From Thalassomonas actiniarum (GTDB lineage Bacteria; Pseudomonadota; Gammaproteobacteria; Enterobacterales; Alteromonadaceae): DNA of 64,000 bases. The stretch lies in contig NZ_CP059735.1 of the NCBI RefSeq assembly GCF_000948975.2, positions 1,178,001 to 1,242,000 of the forward strand, given 5' to 3'. Both the position numbers and the translations under genes were made by a program. The notes below the pieces were generated by a model. The model was not told the DNA's origin and did no database searches. It saw nothing but the letters and a program-made list of their open reading frames with translations. Positions 7,871 through 17,942 of this stretch are shown one piece after another (the stretch's first letter is position 1; each line of letters begins with the position of its first letter).

Positions 7871-9850
7871 TTGAAAATATCAAAAAAACTGTTAAGTGTT
7901 ACAGTGACCCTGGCTTGCATAGCCAATATTTATGCCGGCGAAAATGACGCATTTGTGAGGAAACTCACGGAAGGTGAGCATTTTATTGTTAACCGTAATC
8001 TCCCCGAAAGTATATGCGGTCCGAATGATCTGCAGCATGTCGAAAGCTATGACAACAGGTATCAGAATTTAGGCTTTGATCTTGCCTTTGTCGATGCTCA
8101 TCAAGCGTCCGTTGGCGCAATGAAAAGTTCGGCAAGCAATAGTGCGGGCAGTTACTGCTCTGGTACCCTTATCAGTGAGCAGCTTTTCCTAACCGCGAGC
8201 CATTGTATTGATTCCGGCACCACCAATGATGTTGTTGCGTTTAATTACCAGTTAAATGCTACCTCGGGAGTTGTGCGAAACCAGGAGTTTTTCAACATTG
8301 AATCTGTGTTGGAAGATGGTGATGACAATAGCCTGGATTATGCCATTTTAGTATTGCAAGGTTCACCGGGTACTCGCTATGGCTGGCGTAATGTCCAGGT
8401 ACAGACAGCCAATGAAATACTGATCATTCAGCATCCGCTGGGCGAAGCCAAGCAGCTTGAGGCTGGCAACGATGTGCTGTCAAGCGGTAACAGGCTTACC
8501 TATGCCCAGCTCGATACCGAACCTGGCTCTTCAGGATCCGGGGTACTAAATAATAATGGAAATATTGTCGCTGTGCACACGAATGGCGGTTGTACCTCCA
8601 GCGGCGGCCGTAATTCCGGTACCAGTATGGCGGCTATTGTTGATAATTCTTCGGTTTTACCGATAGTAAATACGACTGGTTTTGATAGTGTCAAGTTAGG
8701 GCTTGCCGCCTTTGGATATGACGCAGGTGGCTGGCGTGTTGCTAATCATCCCCGCATGATGGCAGATGTCAACGGCGACTCCCTGGACGATGTGGTTGGT
8801 TTTGCCAATGGTGGCGTTTATACCGCATTATCCAATGGTGACGGTACTTTTGCCACGGCCCGGTTAGGGATTGCTGCTTTTGGTTATTCGGCCGGGGGGT
8901 GGCGCGTGGAAAGCCACCCTCGCATGATGGCGGACGTTAATGGTGACGGCAGCGCCGATATTGTCGGTTTTGCCAATGGCGGTGTTTATACCGCCTTGTC
9001 AAACGGTAACGGTACCTTTGCTTCGGCCCGGTTGGGCATAGCTGCCTTTGGCTATAATGCCGGGGGCTGGCGCGTTGAAAGCCATCCCCGTATCATGTCA
9101 GATATTAATGGTGATGGCCGTGCCGATATTGTCGGTTTTGCCAATGGCGGCGTTTATACCGCCTTGTCTAATGGCGACGGTACTTTTGTCCCGGCCCGGT
9201 TGGGCATAGCGGCCTTTGGCTATAATGCCGGTGGCTGGCGCGTTGAAAGCCATCCCCGTATGATGTCGGATATTAATGACGACGGCCGTGCCGATATTGT
9301 CGGTTTTGCCAATGGCGGCGTTTATACCGCCTTGTCTAATGGCGACGGAACTTTTGCCCCGGCCCGGTTGGGCATAGCGGCCTTTGGCTATAATGCCGGT
9401 GGCTGGCGCGTTGAAAGCCATCCCCGCATGATCTCGGATGTCAATGGCGATGGCAACGCCGATATTGTCGGTTTTGCCAATGGCGGTGTTTATACCGCAT
9501 TATCAAACGGCAATGGTACCTTTTCCCCGGCCAGGTTGGGAATAGCAGCATTTGGTTATAATGCCGGAGGCTGGCGTGTTGAAAACCATCCCCGCATGAT
9601 GGCAGATGTGAACAGCGATGGCCGTGACGATATCGTCGGTTTTGCCAATGGTGGGGTTTATACTGCTTTATCCAATGGTAATGGCACCTTTTCCTCAGCA
9701 CAGTTAGGGGTGGCCTCATTTGGCTATAGTGCCGGTGGCTGGCGTGTTGAAAATCATCCCAGGATGATGGCGGACCTTAACGGTGATGGCAGCGCGGATA
9801 TTGTTGGTTTTGCCAATAACGGCGTCAATACTGCTTTAAGTAATCGCTAA
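7871..9850 (+). CDS. Secreted trypsin/V8-like serine protease with FG-GAP/VCBS-like repeats
   Basis: A predicted exported endopeptidase. I chose the TTG start at 7871 because AAGGAAG lies 6 bases before it and it gives a clean signal peptide (KISKKL...CIANIYA, cut near residue 22); an ATG at 7826 would add 15 residues with no ribosome site. The chymotrypsin-fold triad is His111 (LTASHCIDSG), Asp156 (LDYAILVL) and Ser221 (EPGSSGSGVL), the last resembling glutamyl endopeptidases. Residues from about 276 to the end are six full and one partial copy of a 56-residue repeat (LGIAAFGYNAGGWRV...HPRMMADVNGDGRADIVGFANGGVYTALSNGDGTF) with the Ca-binding D-x-N-x-D-G-x-x-D pattern. This suggests a beta-propeller-like binding domain. 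It stands alone between recA and metA. Confidence 0.88.
   Translation: MKISKKLLSVTVTLACIANIYAGENDAFVRKLTEGEHFIVNRNLPESICGPNDLQHVESYDNRYQNLGFDLAFVDAHQASVGAMKSSASNSAGSYCSGTLISEQLFLTASHCIDSGTTNDVVAFNYQLNATSGVVRNQEFFNIESVLEDGDDNSLDYAILVLQGSPGTRYGWRNVQVQTANEILIIQHPLGEAKQLEAGNDVLSSGNRLTYAQLDTEPGSSGSGVLNNNGNIVAVHTNGGCTSSGGRNSGTSMAAIVDNSSVLPIVNTTGFDSVKLGLAAFGYDAGGWRVANHPRMMADVNGDSLDDVVGFANGGVYTALSNGDGTFATARLGIAAFGYSAGGWRVESHPRMMADVNGDGSADIVGFANGGVYTALSNGNGTFASARLGIAAFGYNAGGWRVESHPRIMSDINGDGRADIVGFANGGVYTALSNGDGTFVPARLGIAAFGYNAGGWRVESHPRMMSDINDDGRADIVGFANGGVYTALSNGDGTFAPARLGIAAFGYNAGGWRVESHPRMISDVNGDGNADIVGFANGGVYTALSNGNGTFSPARLGIAAFGYNAGGWRVENHPRMMADVNSDGRDDIVGFANGGVYTALSNGNGTFSSAQLGVASFGYSAGGWRVENHPRMMADLNGDGSADIVGFANNGVNTALSNR
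8696..9847 (+). repeat. Tandem 168-bp coding repeat, 6.9 copies
   Basis: Unit starts fall at 8696, 8864, 9032, 9200, 9368, 9536 and 9704; the last unit has 144 bases. The copies starting at 9032, 9200 and 9368 are almost identical at DNA level, while the first and last are more diverged. This is the pattern expected from repeated internal duplication or homogenisation of the middle units. Confidence 0.95.
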
Positions 9851-9867
9851 TTATTGTGAGTTAACTA

Positions 9868-9904
9868 AAACCAGGGGCGGTATATGCGCCGCCCCTGGTT
9901 TATT
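9868..9904 (+). terminator. Hairpin terminator after the protease gene
   Basis: AAACCAGGGGCGG and CCGCCCCTGGTTT form a 13-bp GC-rich stem with an 8-base loop, followed by TATTT. The T-run is short but the stem is very stable. Confidence 0.75.
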
Positions 9905-10112
9905 TAAGCAGCAACAACCTCTATGCTGTTACTTCTCCTTTAGCTCACTTGCTTTTAACTTCTATCTTTCTCGAGTCTTGCCCTGACGGCTTTGAGCCGA
10001 ATTTTAACATTATCGGTGCGAGTAAAGTGTACTTGGACAAGCGAGTAAATGGTGTGAATACCCCGGTGGTTTATAATTACCGGAAAGCAGAAAGGTATGA
10101 TTAAAATATTAT
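9905..10112. other. Intergenic stretch upstream of the metA operator
   Basis: I see nothing convincing in it. A perfect TATAAT occurs at 10072-10077, but without a matching -35 at a proper distance. Confidence 0.4.
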
Positions 10113-10152
10113 AGACGTCTAAACGTTTAGAAGTTGACATTTCTAGATTTCC
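10113..10152 (+). promoter_or_regulatory. MetJ operator (tandem met boxes) and metA promoter region
   Basis: Five contiguous 8-base units resemble the met box AGACGTCT: AGACGTCT (perfect), AAACGTTT, AGAAGTTG, ACATTTCT, AGATTTCC. A TTGACA -35 hexamer (10134-10139) lies inside the array, with only a weak -10 17 bases on. MetJ with S-adenosylmethionine would cover the promoter and repress metA-metH. Confidence 0.82.
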
Positions 10153-10203
10153 AAGTCACATTAGGCACTTTATATCTTAGTGCTCTTGATTAGGTTGATA
10201 GTT

Positions 10204-11145
10204 ATGCCCATTAAAATTCCGGATCAGTTACCCGCTTTATCCATTCTTGATAATGAGAATATCTTTGTGATGTCAGAGCACAGGGCGGTGAATCAGGACA
10301 TTCGTCCGATGGAAGTGGCGATACTCAACCTGATGCCGAATAAGATCGCCACCGAAGTACAAATTTTGCGCATGCTGGCCAATACCCCGTTGCAGATCAA
10401 TGTTGAGTTTGTCCGTATCCATGCCGATGAGTCCAGGCATACCCCTAAAGAGCATCTGGATAATTTTTATCGCCTGTTTGACGATATCAAGGACAAGCAA
10501 TACGATGGTCTGATCATCACAGGGGCGCCGCTGGCCCTGCTTGATTATCAGCAAGTAACGTTCTGGGATAAGATTTGCGAGGTCTTTGACTGGGCGGAAA
10601 AAAATGTTACTTCCACCATGTTTTCCTGCTGGGCCGCCCATGCCGCCCTGTATCATCATTACGGCATTAATCGCCACTTGCGTGAGCATAAGCTTTCCGG
10701 GGTCTATAATCACAGTCCGCTGGATGCCAGGGAGCAGTTGACCCGGGGCTTTGATGAAAGTTTTAAAGTGCCGCATTCCCGCTATGGTTATATCAGCAAA
10801 GAAGACTACCTTTCTATCCCGGGTTTGAAAGTGCTGGCAGAATCAGATACTGCCGGCGTCTACCTGGCGGCGAGTGAAAACAAGCAGCAGGTTTATCTGA
10901 CCGGGCACCCGGAATATGATGCCAGCACTTTAGCCGAAGAATATCAGAGGGATCTGCAGGCGGATTTATCGCCAACAATACCTGAGTTTTATTTCCCGGA
11001 AAATGATCCCGGCAAGTCGCCGCAGAGCACCTGGCGCAGCCATGGTAGTTTACTGTTTACCAACTGGCTCAACTATTACGTTTATCAAATCACACCTTAT
11101 AAATTGGATGCCGATAATATCCAGGCCATCCACCCGGGAGTTTAA
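10204..11145 (+). CDS. metA: Homoserine O-succinyltransferase (MetA)
   Basis: MetA activates homoserine with an acyl-CoA, the first committed step of methionine synthesis. The start at 10204 ([11 protein letters not shown]) matches the family start; an upstream ATG at 10180 would add eight unrelated residues. The protein is 313 aa. Cys142 in [11 protein letters not shown] is the acyl-enzyme nucleophile, and the His and Glu of TGHPEYD complete the site. The C-terminal [21 protein letters not shown] is nearly identical to E. coli. Whether it takes succinyl- or acetyl-CoA cannot be settled by eye. It is followed after one base by metH, so the two form an operon under the met boxes. Confidence 0.97.
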   Translation: MPIKIPDQLPALSILDNENIFVMSEHRAVNQDIRPMEVAILNLMPNKIATEVQILRMLANTPLQINVEFVRIHADESRHTPKEHLDNFYRLFDDIKDKQYDGLIITGAPLALLDYQQVTFWDKICEVFDWAEKNVTSTMFSCWAAHAALYHHYGINRHLREHKLSGVYNHSPLDAREQLTRGFDESFKVPHSRYGYISKEDYLSIPGLKVLAESDTAGVYLAASENKQQVYLTGHPEYDASTLAEEYQRDLQADLSPTIPEFYFPENDPGKSPQSTWRSHGSLLFTNWLNYYVYQITPYKLDADNIQAIHPGV

Positions 11146-11146
11146 T

Positions 11147-14100
11147 ATGAAGCAGTCTGACTCTTTTGATTTATTTTCACAGCAACTAAGCAGCAGGATC
11201 CTAATCCTCGATGGCGCCATGGGCACTATGATCCAGGCGTATAAGCTCGAAGAGCAGGATTACCGCGGTGAGCGCTTTGCCGACTGGCACTGTGATGTAA
11301 AGGGCAATAATGACCTTCTGGTGCTCACCCAGCCGGACATTATCCGGGATATTCACCGTGAATACCTGGAAGCCGGGGCGGATATTCTGGAAACCAATAC
11401 CTTTAATGCCACGACTATCGCCATGGACGATTACGAGATGGCCGATATCAGCGCGGAAATCAATAAGGTGGCGGCGCAGCTGGCGCGTGAGGTGGCGGAT
11501 GAGTATAACCGCAAGACCCCGGATAAGCCCAGGTTTGTTGCCGGGGTGCTCGGGCCGACCAACCGTACCTGCTCGATCTCGCCGGATGTGAATGATCCCG
11601 CTTATCGTAATGTGACCTTTGAGCAGTTAAAAACAGCTTATATAGAATCCACCCTGGCCCTGATTGAAGGGGGCAGTGATATTATTCTTATCGAAACCAT
11701 TTTCGATACCCTTAATGCCAAGGCGGCCATTTTTGCGGTGGAAGAAGCCTTTGAGCAGCTGAACCTGCGTTTACCTGTGATGATTTCCGGCACCATTACC
11801 GATGCATCCGGCCGGACCCTGTCAGGGCAAACCACGGAAGCTTTTTATAATTCCCTGCGTCATGCCAAACCGATTTCCTTTGGCCTTAACTGTGCCTTGG
11901 GGCCGGTGGAATTACGCCAGTATGTTGAAGAGCTCAGCCGCATCAGCGATGTCGCGGTTTCTGCCCACCCCAATGCCGGTTTGCCCAATGCTTTTGGTGA
12001 ATACGATTTCTCGGTAGAGGACATGAATAGCCATGTGAAGGAATGGGCACAGTCGGGATTTTTAAACATTATCGGCGGCTGCTGCGGTACTACGCCTGCG
12101 CATATCAGGGGTATGCTGGACTCGGTTGAAGGGCTCAAGCCAAGGGAAATTAAAGCCCGTGACATTAGCTGTCGCCTGTCCGGTTTGGAAGCGCTGAACA
12201 TCGCCGGTGACAGCTTATTCGTGAATGTCGGCGAGCGTACCAATGTTACCGGCTCAGCGATATTTAAGCGTTTGATCACCGAAGAAAATTATGATCAGGC
12301 CATTGCCGTGGCACTGCAGCAGGTGGAGAACGGCGCCCAGATCATCGATATCAATATGGATGAAGGCATGCTGGATTCAAAAGCGGCCATGGTGCGCTTT
12401 TTGAACCTGATTGCCGGTGAGCCGGATATCGCCAAGGTGCCGATCATGATTGACTCCTCCAAATGGGATATCCTCGAAGCGGGGCTGCAATGTATCCAGG
12501 GCAAGGGCATAGTGAACTCCATCAGCTTAAAAGAAGGTGAAGAAATCTTCCGCAGGCAGGCAACATTATTGCGCCGTTACGGCGCTGCCGTGATTGTGAT
12601 GGCTTTTGATGAAGTCGGCCAGGCAGATACCCGGGTGCGTAAGTTTGAAATTTGCCAGCGCGCTTATCATATCCTGGTGAACGAAATTGGCTTTCCGCCG
12701 GAAGATATCATTTTTGACCCTAATATTTTTGCCGTAGCCACAGGTATCGAGGAGCATAATAATTATGCCCTCGACTTTATCGAAGCGGTGGCGGATATCA
12801 AAGAAAACCTGCCTCATGCCATGATCTCCGGCGGTGTTTCCAATGTTTCTTTCTCTTTTAGGGGCAATAATCCGGTACGTGAAGCCATACACGCGGTGTT
12901 TTTATATCATGCCATTAAAAACGGCATGGATATGGGCATAGTCAATGCCGGCCAGCTCGCCATCTATTCCGATATTCCGGATAATTTACGCCTGGCGGTG
13001 GAAGATGTGATTCAAAACAGCGACGATGGGGCAACCGAACGTTTGCTGGAAGTGGCTGAAGCCTTCCGCGGCCAGGGGGGCAGTAAAAGCTCGGCTGTGG
13101 ATTTAAGCTGGCGGGAATTGCCGGTTAATAAGCGCCTGGAACATGCCCTGGTCAAAGGTATCAATGAATTTATCGTTGAAGATACCGAAGCGGCCCGCCT
13201 TGAAGCCGACCGGCCTTTGGATGTGATTGAGGGGCCGCTGATGGACGGCATGAATATTGTCGGCGACCTGTTTGGCGCCGGGGAAATGTTTTTGCCCCAG
13301 GTGGTGAAATCCGCCCGGGTGATGAAGCAGGCGGTGGCCTATCTCAATCCTTTTATTGAGGCAGAAAAAACCGAAGTCAGCTCCAATGGTAAAGTGCTGT
13401 TGGCCACGGTAAAAGGGGACGTGCACGATATCGGCAAAAACATTGTCGGCGTGGTGCTGCAGTGTAATAACTATGACATTATCGATCTCGGGGTGATGGT
13501 TTCCTGTGAAGAGATCTTACGTGTGGCCCGTGAGGAAAAGGTCGATATCATCGGCCTGTCCGGCTTGATCACCCCGTCGCTGGATGAAATGGTACATGTT
13601 GCCAAGGAGATGAAACGGCAGGACTTTAACCTGCCGCTGTTAATTGGCGGGGCTACCACCTCAAAAGCCCATACCGCAGTGAAAATTGAACCCCAGTATC
13701 AGCACCCTGTGGTGTATGTGCCGAATGCTTCGCGTTCGGTTTCCGTGGTCACCAGCTTATTGTCGGATGAATTACGCCCGGCATTTATGGCGCGCCAGAC
13801 GGACGAATACCGGCGGGTGCGTGAACGTCATTATAAAAAAGGCCCGCGCTCGAGTTTAGTGTCGCTGGAGCAGGCGCGGGAGAATGCGACGCCGCTCAGC
13901 TTTGAGCATTATCAGCCGAAAACCCCGAATAAGCTTGGTGTTACCGTACTCGATGAGCTGGATTTAACCGAGATCAGAAACTATATCGACTGGACGCCGT
14001 TTTTTATGACCTGGCAGCTCTCGGGCAAATATCCGAAAATTCTTGAGCATGAGCTTATCGGCGAAGAAGCGAAAAAACTCTTTAACGATGCCAATGCCAT

Positions 14101-14839
14101 GCTCGATGATTTGATTAATAACGGCCAGGTTAAAGCCAAAGCGGTGTTTGGTTTATTCCCGGCGTTACGCGAGCAAGATGATTTGATCCTGTACCAGGAT
14201 GATACCCGCTCACAGCAGCGGATGAGGTTACATCAGCTGCGTCAGCAAAGTAAGAAACCGGCCGGGCAATATAACCGCTGTTTGTCGGATTATGTGGCGG
14301 ATAAAGCATCCGGCATTAATGATTATGTCGGTGCTTTTGCCGTTTCCGCCGGTTTTGGTGTTGATGAGCTGGTGAAAGTCTATGACCAGGCCCATGACGC
14401 CTACAACAGCATCTTGTTAAAAGCGGTGGCGGATCGCCTGGCAGAAGCCAGTGCCGAATATCTGCATATGAAGATACGCACTGAGTACTGGGGTTATGCG
14501 CCGGATGAAGCTTTGGATAATGAAGCTCTTATTCGCGAGCAATACCAGGGCATACGTCCGGCACCGGGTTATCCTGCCTGTCCCGAGCACACGGAAAAAG
14601 GCCTGTTATGGGAGCTTTTGAATGTTGAAGAAAACATTGGCATGCAACTCACTTCAAGTTATGCCATGTGGCCGGGGGCAGCCGTGAGTGGCTGGTACTT
14701 TGCCCATCCGGATGCCAAGTACTTTGCGGTGGCCAAAGTGGCCAAAGACCAGGTGCTCGATTATGCTGCGCGTAAAGAGATGACTTTGCCGCAAGCCGAG
14801 CGCTGGTTGGCGGCGAACCTGGATTATGAACCTGAATAA
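11147..14839 (+). CDS. metH: Cobalamin-dependent methionine synthase (MetH)
   Basis: MetH transfers the methyl group of methyltetrahydrofolate to homocysteine through methylcobalamin. The start at 11147 lies one base after the metA stop, within reach of GGGAG; a frame extension inside metA is ignored. It is 1230 aa, standard length. Domains in order: homocysteine-binding (zinc Cys in GLNCALG and [10 protein letters not shown]), pterin-binding ([16 protein letters not shown] and [15 protein letters not shown]), cobalamin cap and Rossmann domain with GDVHDIGKN, and the activation domain that binds S-adenosylmethionine ([15 protein letters not shown]). The last 50 codons are partly duplicated just downstream. 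The use of B12 implies cobalamin uptake or synthesis elsewhere. Confidence 0.98.
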   Translation: MKQSDSFDLFSQQLSSRILILDGAMGTMIQAYKLEEQDYRGERFADWHCDVKGNNDLLVLTQPDIIRDIHREYLEAGADILETNTFNATTIAMDDYEMADISAEINKVAAQLAREVADEYNRKTPDKPRFVAGVLGPTNRTCSISPDVNDPAYRNVTFEQLKTAYIESTLALIEGGSDIILIETIFDTLNAKAAIFAVEEAFEQLNLRLPVMISGTITDASGRTLSGQTTEAFYNSLRHAKPISFGLNCALGPVELRQYVEELSRISDVAVSAHPNAGLPNAFGEYDFSVEDMNSHVKEWAQSGFLNIIGGCCGTTPAHIRGMLDSVEGLKPREIKARDISCRLSGLEALNIAGDSLFVNVGERTNVTGSAIFKRLITEENYDQAIAVALQQVENGAQIIDINMDEGMLDSKAAMVRFLNLIAGEPDIAKVPIMIDSSKWDILEAGLQCIQGKGIVNSISLKEGEEIFRRQATLLRRYGAAVIVMAFDEVGQADTRVRKFEICQRAYHILVNEIGFPPEDIIFDPNIFAVATGIEEHNNYALDFIEAVADIKENLPHAMISGGVSNVSFSFRGNNPVREAIHAVFLYHAIKNGMDMGIVNAGQLAIYSDIPDNLRLAVEDVIQNSDDGATERLLEVAEAFRGQGGSKSSAVDLSWRELPVNKRLEHALVKGINEFIVEDTEAARLEADRPLDVIEGPLMDGMNIVGDLFGAGEMFLPQVVKSARVMKQAVAYLNPFIEAEKTEVSSNGKVLLATVKGDVHDIGKNIVGVVLQCNNYDIIDLGVMVSCEEILRVAREEKVDIIGLSGLITPSLDEMVHVAKEMKRQDFNLPLLIGGATTSKAHTAVKIEPQYQHPVVYVPNASRSVSVVTSLLSDELRPAFMARQTDEYRRVRERHYKKGPRSSLVSLEQARENATPLSFEHYQPKTPNKLGVTVLDELDLTEIRNYIDWTPFFMTWQLSGKYPKILEHELIGEEAKKLFNDANAMLDDLINNGQVKAKAVFGLFPALREQDDLILYQDDTRSQQRMRLHQLRQQSKKPAGQYNRCLSDYVADKASGINDYVGAFAVSAGFGVDELVKVYDQAHDAYNSILLKAVADRLAEASAEYLHMKIRTEYWGYAPDEALDNEALIREQYQGIRPAPGYPACPEHTEKGLLWELLNVEENIGMQLTSSYAMWPGAAVSGWYFAHPDAKYFAVAKVAKDQVLDYAARKEMTLPQAERWLAANLDYEPE

Positions 14840-14848
14840 GGAACACGG

Positions 14849-15013
14849 ATGAGCGGCGGGTACTTTGCCCGCTCAATCATCCGATATGCCAAATACTTTG
14901 CACTCGCCAAAGTGGCCAAAGACCAGGTGCTCGATTATGCTGCGCGTAAAGAGATGACTTTGCCGCAAGCCGAGCGCTGGCTGGCGGCGAACCTGGATTA
15001 TGAACCTGAATAG
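14849..15013 (+). pseudogene. Duplicated 3' fragment of metH (open 54-codon frame)
   Basis: This segment repeats the end of metH (14687-14839). The last about 108 bases differ from the parent by a single base plus the stop (TAA versus TAG). The first part is more diverged and carries a 9-base insertion. The frame is open from an ATG at 14849 to TAG, giving 54 aa (MSGGYFARSI...AANLDYEPE). AAGGA, formed by the metH stop and the next bases, lies 6 bases before the ATG, so it could be translated. It holds only the last helices of the activation domain, so I treat it as a gene remnant, although coupled expression is possible. Confidence 0.85.
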
Positions 15014-15065
15014 CTGCTTTGAATCAGCCTGATTGGGGCTGGACAGGCAAATAACTTGGGATAAA

Positions 15066-15102
15066 AATAACCCGGTGACTTGATAAGTGACCGGGTTATT
15101 TA
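15066..15102. terminator. Bidirectional terminator between metH and the DPP-IV-like gene
   Basis: AATAACCCGGTGACTT pairs with AAGTGACCGGGTTATT (one mismatch) around a short GAT loop. It is flanked by A-rich and T-rich ends and serves the two converging genes. Confidence 0.85.
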
Positions 15103-15123
15103 TTGCTTGTTTACCTTTGAAGT

Positions 15124-17439
15124 TTAATTGCCGGTACTTGTACCGGCTTCATTGCTGCTGGCAGCATTTTTACTTTCACTTTTGCTGTTGCTCTCTGCAA
15201 TCGCCGGGGTGACATTAAAGTGGCGGTTAAAGAAACCCATAATGGTATTGTTTAAATGCACTTTGACTTTTTTACCGCGCATACTGTGTTTGCTGCCGGG
15301 ATAGGTCATCAGCTCAAATACCTTGTTTTCATCCTGCAAGCTTTTGATAAGCTTAGTGGTGTTGGTAAAGAGTACATTATCGTCCGCCATGCCGTGATAG
15401 ACCATCAACGGTCCCTGCAGGCCGTTAACATATGGGAAAACACTGCTTTGCTGGTAGCCAAACGCATTGTTTTGCGGATGGCTCAGGTAACGTTCGGTAT
15501 AGTGGGTATCATACAATAACCAGTCGGTAACCGGTGCACCGGAAACCCCGGCTTTAAAGTATTCGCCTGCTTTAAACATGGTCATCAATGCCATATAACC
15601 GCCGTAGGAATGGCCAAAAATACCGATGCGCTCTTTATCGACATAAGGCAAGGTATGCAGGAATTTCACCCCGGTGATTTGGTCGGCAACCTCAACCACC
15701 CCTAAGTTTTCATAGATGGGGAATTCAAACGCCGTGCCCCGGTAGTTTGAGCCGCGGTTATCCAGCTGATAAACAATATAACCCTGCTGTACCATATACT
15801 GGCTCATGGCAGCTCCCTGCCATTTGTTGGTTACCCTTTGTGCGTGCGGGCCGCCGTAGACATTGACAATAACCGGGTATTTTTTCCCCGGCACCATGTT
15901 TTTAGGTTTGAATAATTTGTAATACAGGGTGGCCTTGCCGTCATCGGATTTCAGCGAGCCAAACTCCGGCATTATGATATCGTCGTAATAAGGTTTGATC
16001 GGGTGGTTGTCTGTGATCTGGTTTTGCTCGAGCCAGGTAATATGCTCACCGTTGACCTGGTGTAAACTCACCTGCTGGGGGGTCTGGATATTGGAGAACT
16101 TGTCGATATAACTGCGGTTGTCCCGGGAAAAGACTATGCTGTGGAAACCGTTGCGTTTGGTGACCCTTACCACGTGCTCAGGGGCTTTGCCGTCCAGCGG
16201 CACCTTATATAAATGTCTTTCCAGCGGCGTATCTGCGCGGCCGGTAAAATAAACCCAGCCATTTTCTTCATCGATACTTTTTAAGGAGTCTACGACCCAG
16301 GCGCCTTTGCTGAGCTGGGCGATAAGTTCGCCCTTGATATTGAAATGATAAAGGTGTTTAAAACCGTCGCGCTCCGAGGCCCAGATGAAAGATTTGGCAT
16401 CTCTTAAAAACTTCAGATCGTGATGCAGGTTTATCCAGTGATCTGAGGTTTCTGTTAACAAGGTTTTTTGTTTGCGGCTTTTCAGGTTATAGAGGTTAAG
16501 TTTAAGGGTCTTTTGATCCCGGCTTTGCCACTGGTAGGACAGGCTTTTACTATTAGGCAGCCATTTCACCCGCGGCAGGTAAATGTTTTGCTCTTTGCCG
16601 GTATCGATAAAGCGGATATCCTGATCTTCCAAGTCTACCGTTGCCAGCTGGATCTTGACATTGTTGCTGCCGGTGGCGGGATATCTTTGTTCTATCAGTT
16701 TGATTTCTTCGGCATAAATCTCATTGCGGATCACGGTTTGTACCGGAGATTCGTCTACCCGTAAAAAAGCGATGTGCTTTTCATTCGGCGACCACCAGTA
16801 ACCGGTCATACGATCCATTTCTTCCTGGGCGACAAATTCCGCCATGCCGTTTTTAATGGTGTCTTTGCCGTCTTTGGTCAGGCGGATTTCTTTGCCGCTT
16901 TTGATGTTGATGGCATAAATATTCTGCTCGCGGATAAAAGAGACGTAATTGCCCTTGGGAGAGAATTTGACATCGGTTTCAAATGCCGGGGTTTTTGTCA
17001 GCCGTTTTGAGGTTTTGCTGGCCAGATCGTAATGGTAAATATCACCATTGAGGGGGAACAACAAGGCGGTGCCGTCTTTTGAGAAGGTATACTCCATGAT
17101 CCCCTGACCATAGATGCGTTGGCGCTCACGCCGGGCTTTTTCTTCATCGGACAGGACTTCCTCACCGCTGAATAATTCCTGGGAATCCACCAGTAATTTA
17201 TTTTCCTTACTGATCAGGTTATATTCCCATAGATCATAGCGGTTTAAATCTTCGGTTTTGCCCTGAAGGTAAGTGACCCGGTTGCCGTCGGGAGAAAAAC
17301 TTAATGATTTCGGGCTCGGTCCGTCTAATGACGGTGAGCTGTAGATCCTTTCTATGCTTAACTGTTCCGCATGCAGACTTTGCATACCGGCAAGCGATAA
17401 AGTCGACGCGATTAAAGCCGTTTTTAGTATATTTTTCAT
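15124..17439 (-). CDS. Dipeptidyl peptidase IV-like S9 family peptidase, exported
   Basis: A 771-aa serine peptidase expected to remove Xaa-Pro or Xaa-Ala dipeptides from peptide N-termini in the periplasm or outside. Residues 1-24 form a signal peptide (KTALIASTLSLAGMQSLHA). The middle is the DPP-IV beta-propeller, including the double-Glu motif VAQEEMDRMTGYWW that holds the substrate amino terminus. The C-terminal alpha/beta hydrolase has the nucleophile in GIFGHSYGGYMAL, Asp in GMADDNVLFTNT and His in YPGSKHSMRG. The end is a low-complexity Ser/Asn/Glu tail. It is a single gene with a terminator directly after it. DPP-IV is favoured over prolyl oligopeptidase by the QEEMDR motif. Confidence 0.93.
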   Translation of the reverse strand: MKNILKTALIASTLSLAGMQSLHAEQLSIERIYSSPSLDGPSPKSLSFSPDGNRVTYLQGKTEDLNRYDLWEYNLISKENKLLVDSQELFSGEEVLSDEEKARRERQRIYGQGIMEYTFSKDGTALLFPLNGDIYHYDLASKTSKRLTKTPAFETDVKFSPKGNYVSFIREQNIYAINIKSGKEIRLTKDGKDTIKNGMAEFVAQEEMDRMTGYWWSPNEKHIAFLRVDESPVQTVIRNEIYAEEIKLIEQRYPATGSNNVKIQLATVDLEDQDIRFIDTGKEQNIYLPRVKWLPNSKSLSYQWQSRDQKTLKLNLYNLKSRKQKTLLTETSDHWINLHHDLKFLRDAKSFIWASERDGFKHLYHFNIKGELIAQLSKGAWVVDSLKSIDEENGWVYFTGRADTPLERHLYKVPLDGKAPEHVVRVTKRNGFHSIVFSRDNRSYIDKFSNIQTPQQVSLHQVNGEHITWLEQNQITDNHPIKPYYDDIIMPEFGSLKSDDGKATLYYKLFKPKNMVPGKKYPVIVNVYGGPHAQRVTNKWQGAAMSQYMVQQGYIVYQLDNRGSNYRGTAFEFPIYENLGVVEVADQITGVKFLHTLPYVDKERIGIFGHSYGGYMALMTMFKAGEYFKAGVSGAPVTDWLLYDTHYTERYLSHPQNNAFGYQQSSVFPYVNGLQGPLMVYHGMADDNVLFTNTTKLIKSLQDENKVFELMTYPGSKHSMRGKKVKVHLNNTIMGFFNRHFNVTPAIAESNSKSESKNAASSNEAGTSTGN

Positions 17440-17942
17440 GTATAAACCGTAATTGGGGTTCTGATTTGCCAGCGGCTTGCCTGTGTCGGAAACAGGCAGG
17501 GCAAAAATTATTTTTTAAATTCCTTAAATAGTAACAAAAACTGCCGCCAATAGCAGTGATCAAGAATGTAAATTTGTTGCAAGATATAACTTTTTACGGC
17601 AAAGGCCTTTTGCGAATGCTTAAGATATAAATGTCCCGGCTTGCCGGCGTGATAGCGTCAAGAATTTGAACCTTATGTTGTTTGCACATACTAAACGAAA
17701 GAAAACAGGGAAAAGCGATTGTTTCTTGTGCCTGTTTTGCTGGAGGGCAAAGAGCTCAGACGTTGTGGCCAAGGCTGCTGCGGGGGCTGTATAGTGAAAT
17801 AACCTTTGCTATTATTTAACTAAAAGGGGCGTAAAAATTGCTTAGCTTTATTTTGCTTACTTTTTAACGAATCAAATTATAATTAGTTTATGGTGTTAAC
17901 CTGAATAAGCATTTGTTCCATTATGATGATATATAAGCGTAA
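17440..17942. other. Divergent intergenic region, DPP-IV-like gene and PilZ gene
   Basis: Half a kilobase without a gene. A TATAAT at 17878-17883, 60 bases before the PilZ gene, is a possible -10 but has only a poor -35 (TTGCTT, 19 bases away). AAAACAGG/CCTGTTTT at 17702-17738 form a loose inverted repeat. I see nothing else. Confidence 0.4.

Noticed and set aside
9098-9719. Minus-strand frames with regular repeats opposite the protease gene
   Set aside because: They are shadows of the 168-bp coding repeat, whose third-position bias leaves the other strand open.
8696-9847. Regular repeat array considered as CRISPR-like
   Set aside because: Units are contiguous 168-bp coding repeats without spacers, in frame throughout.
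9955-10140. Minus-strand 61-codon frame upstream of metA
   Set aside because: It starts inside the MetJ operator and has no ribosome site.
14849-15013. Possible mobile element or REP sequence after metH
   Set aside because: The repeat is simply a copy of the metH 3' end in direct orientation, without inverted ends or transposase.
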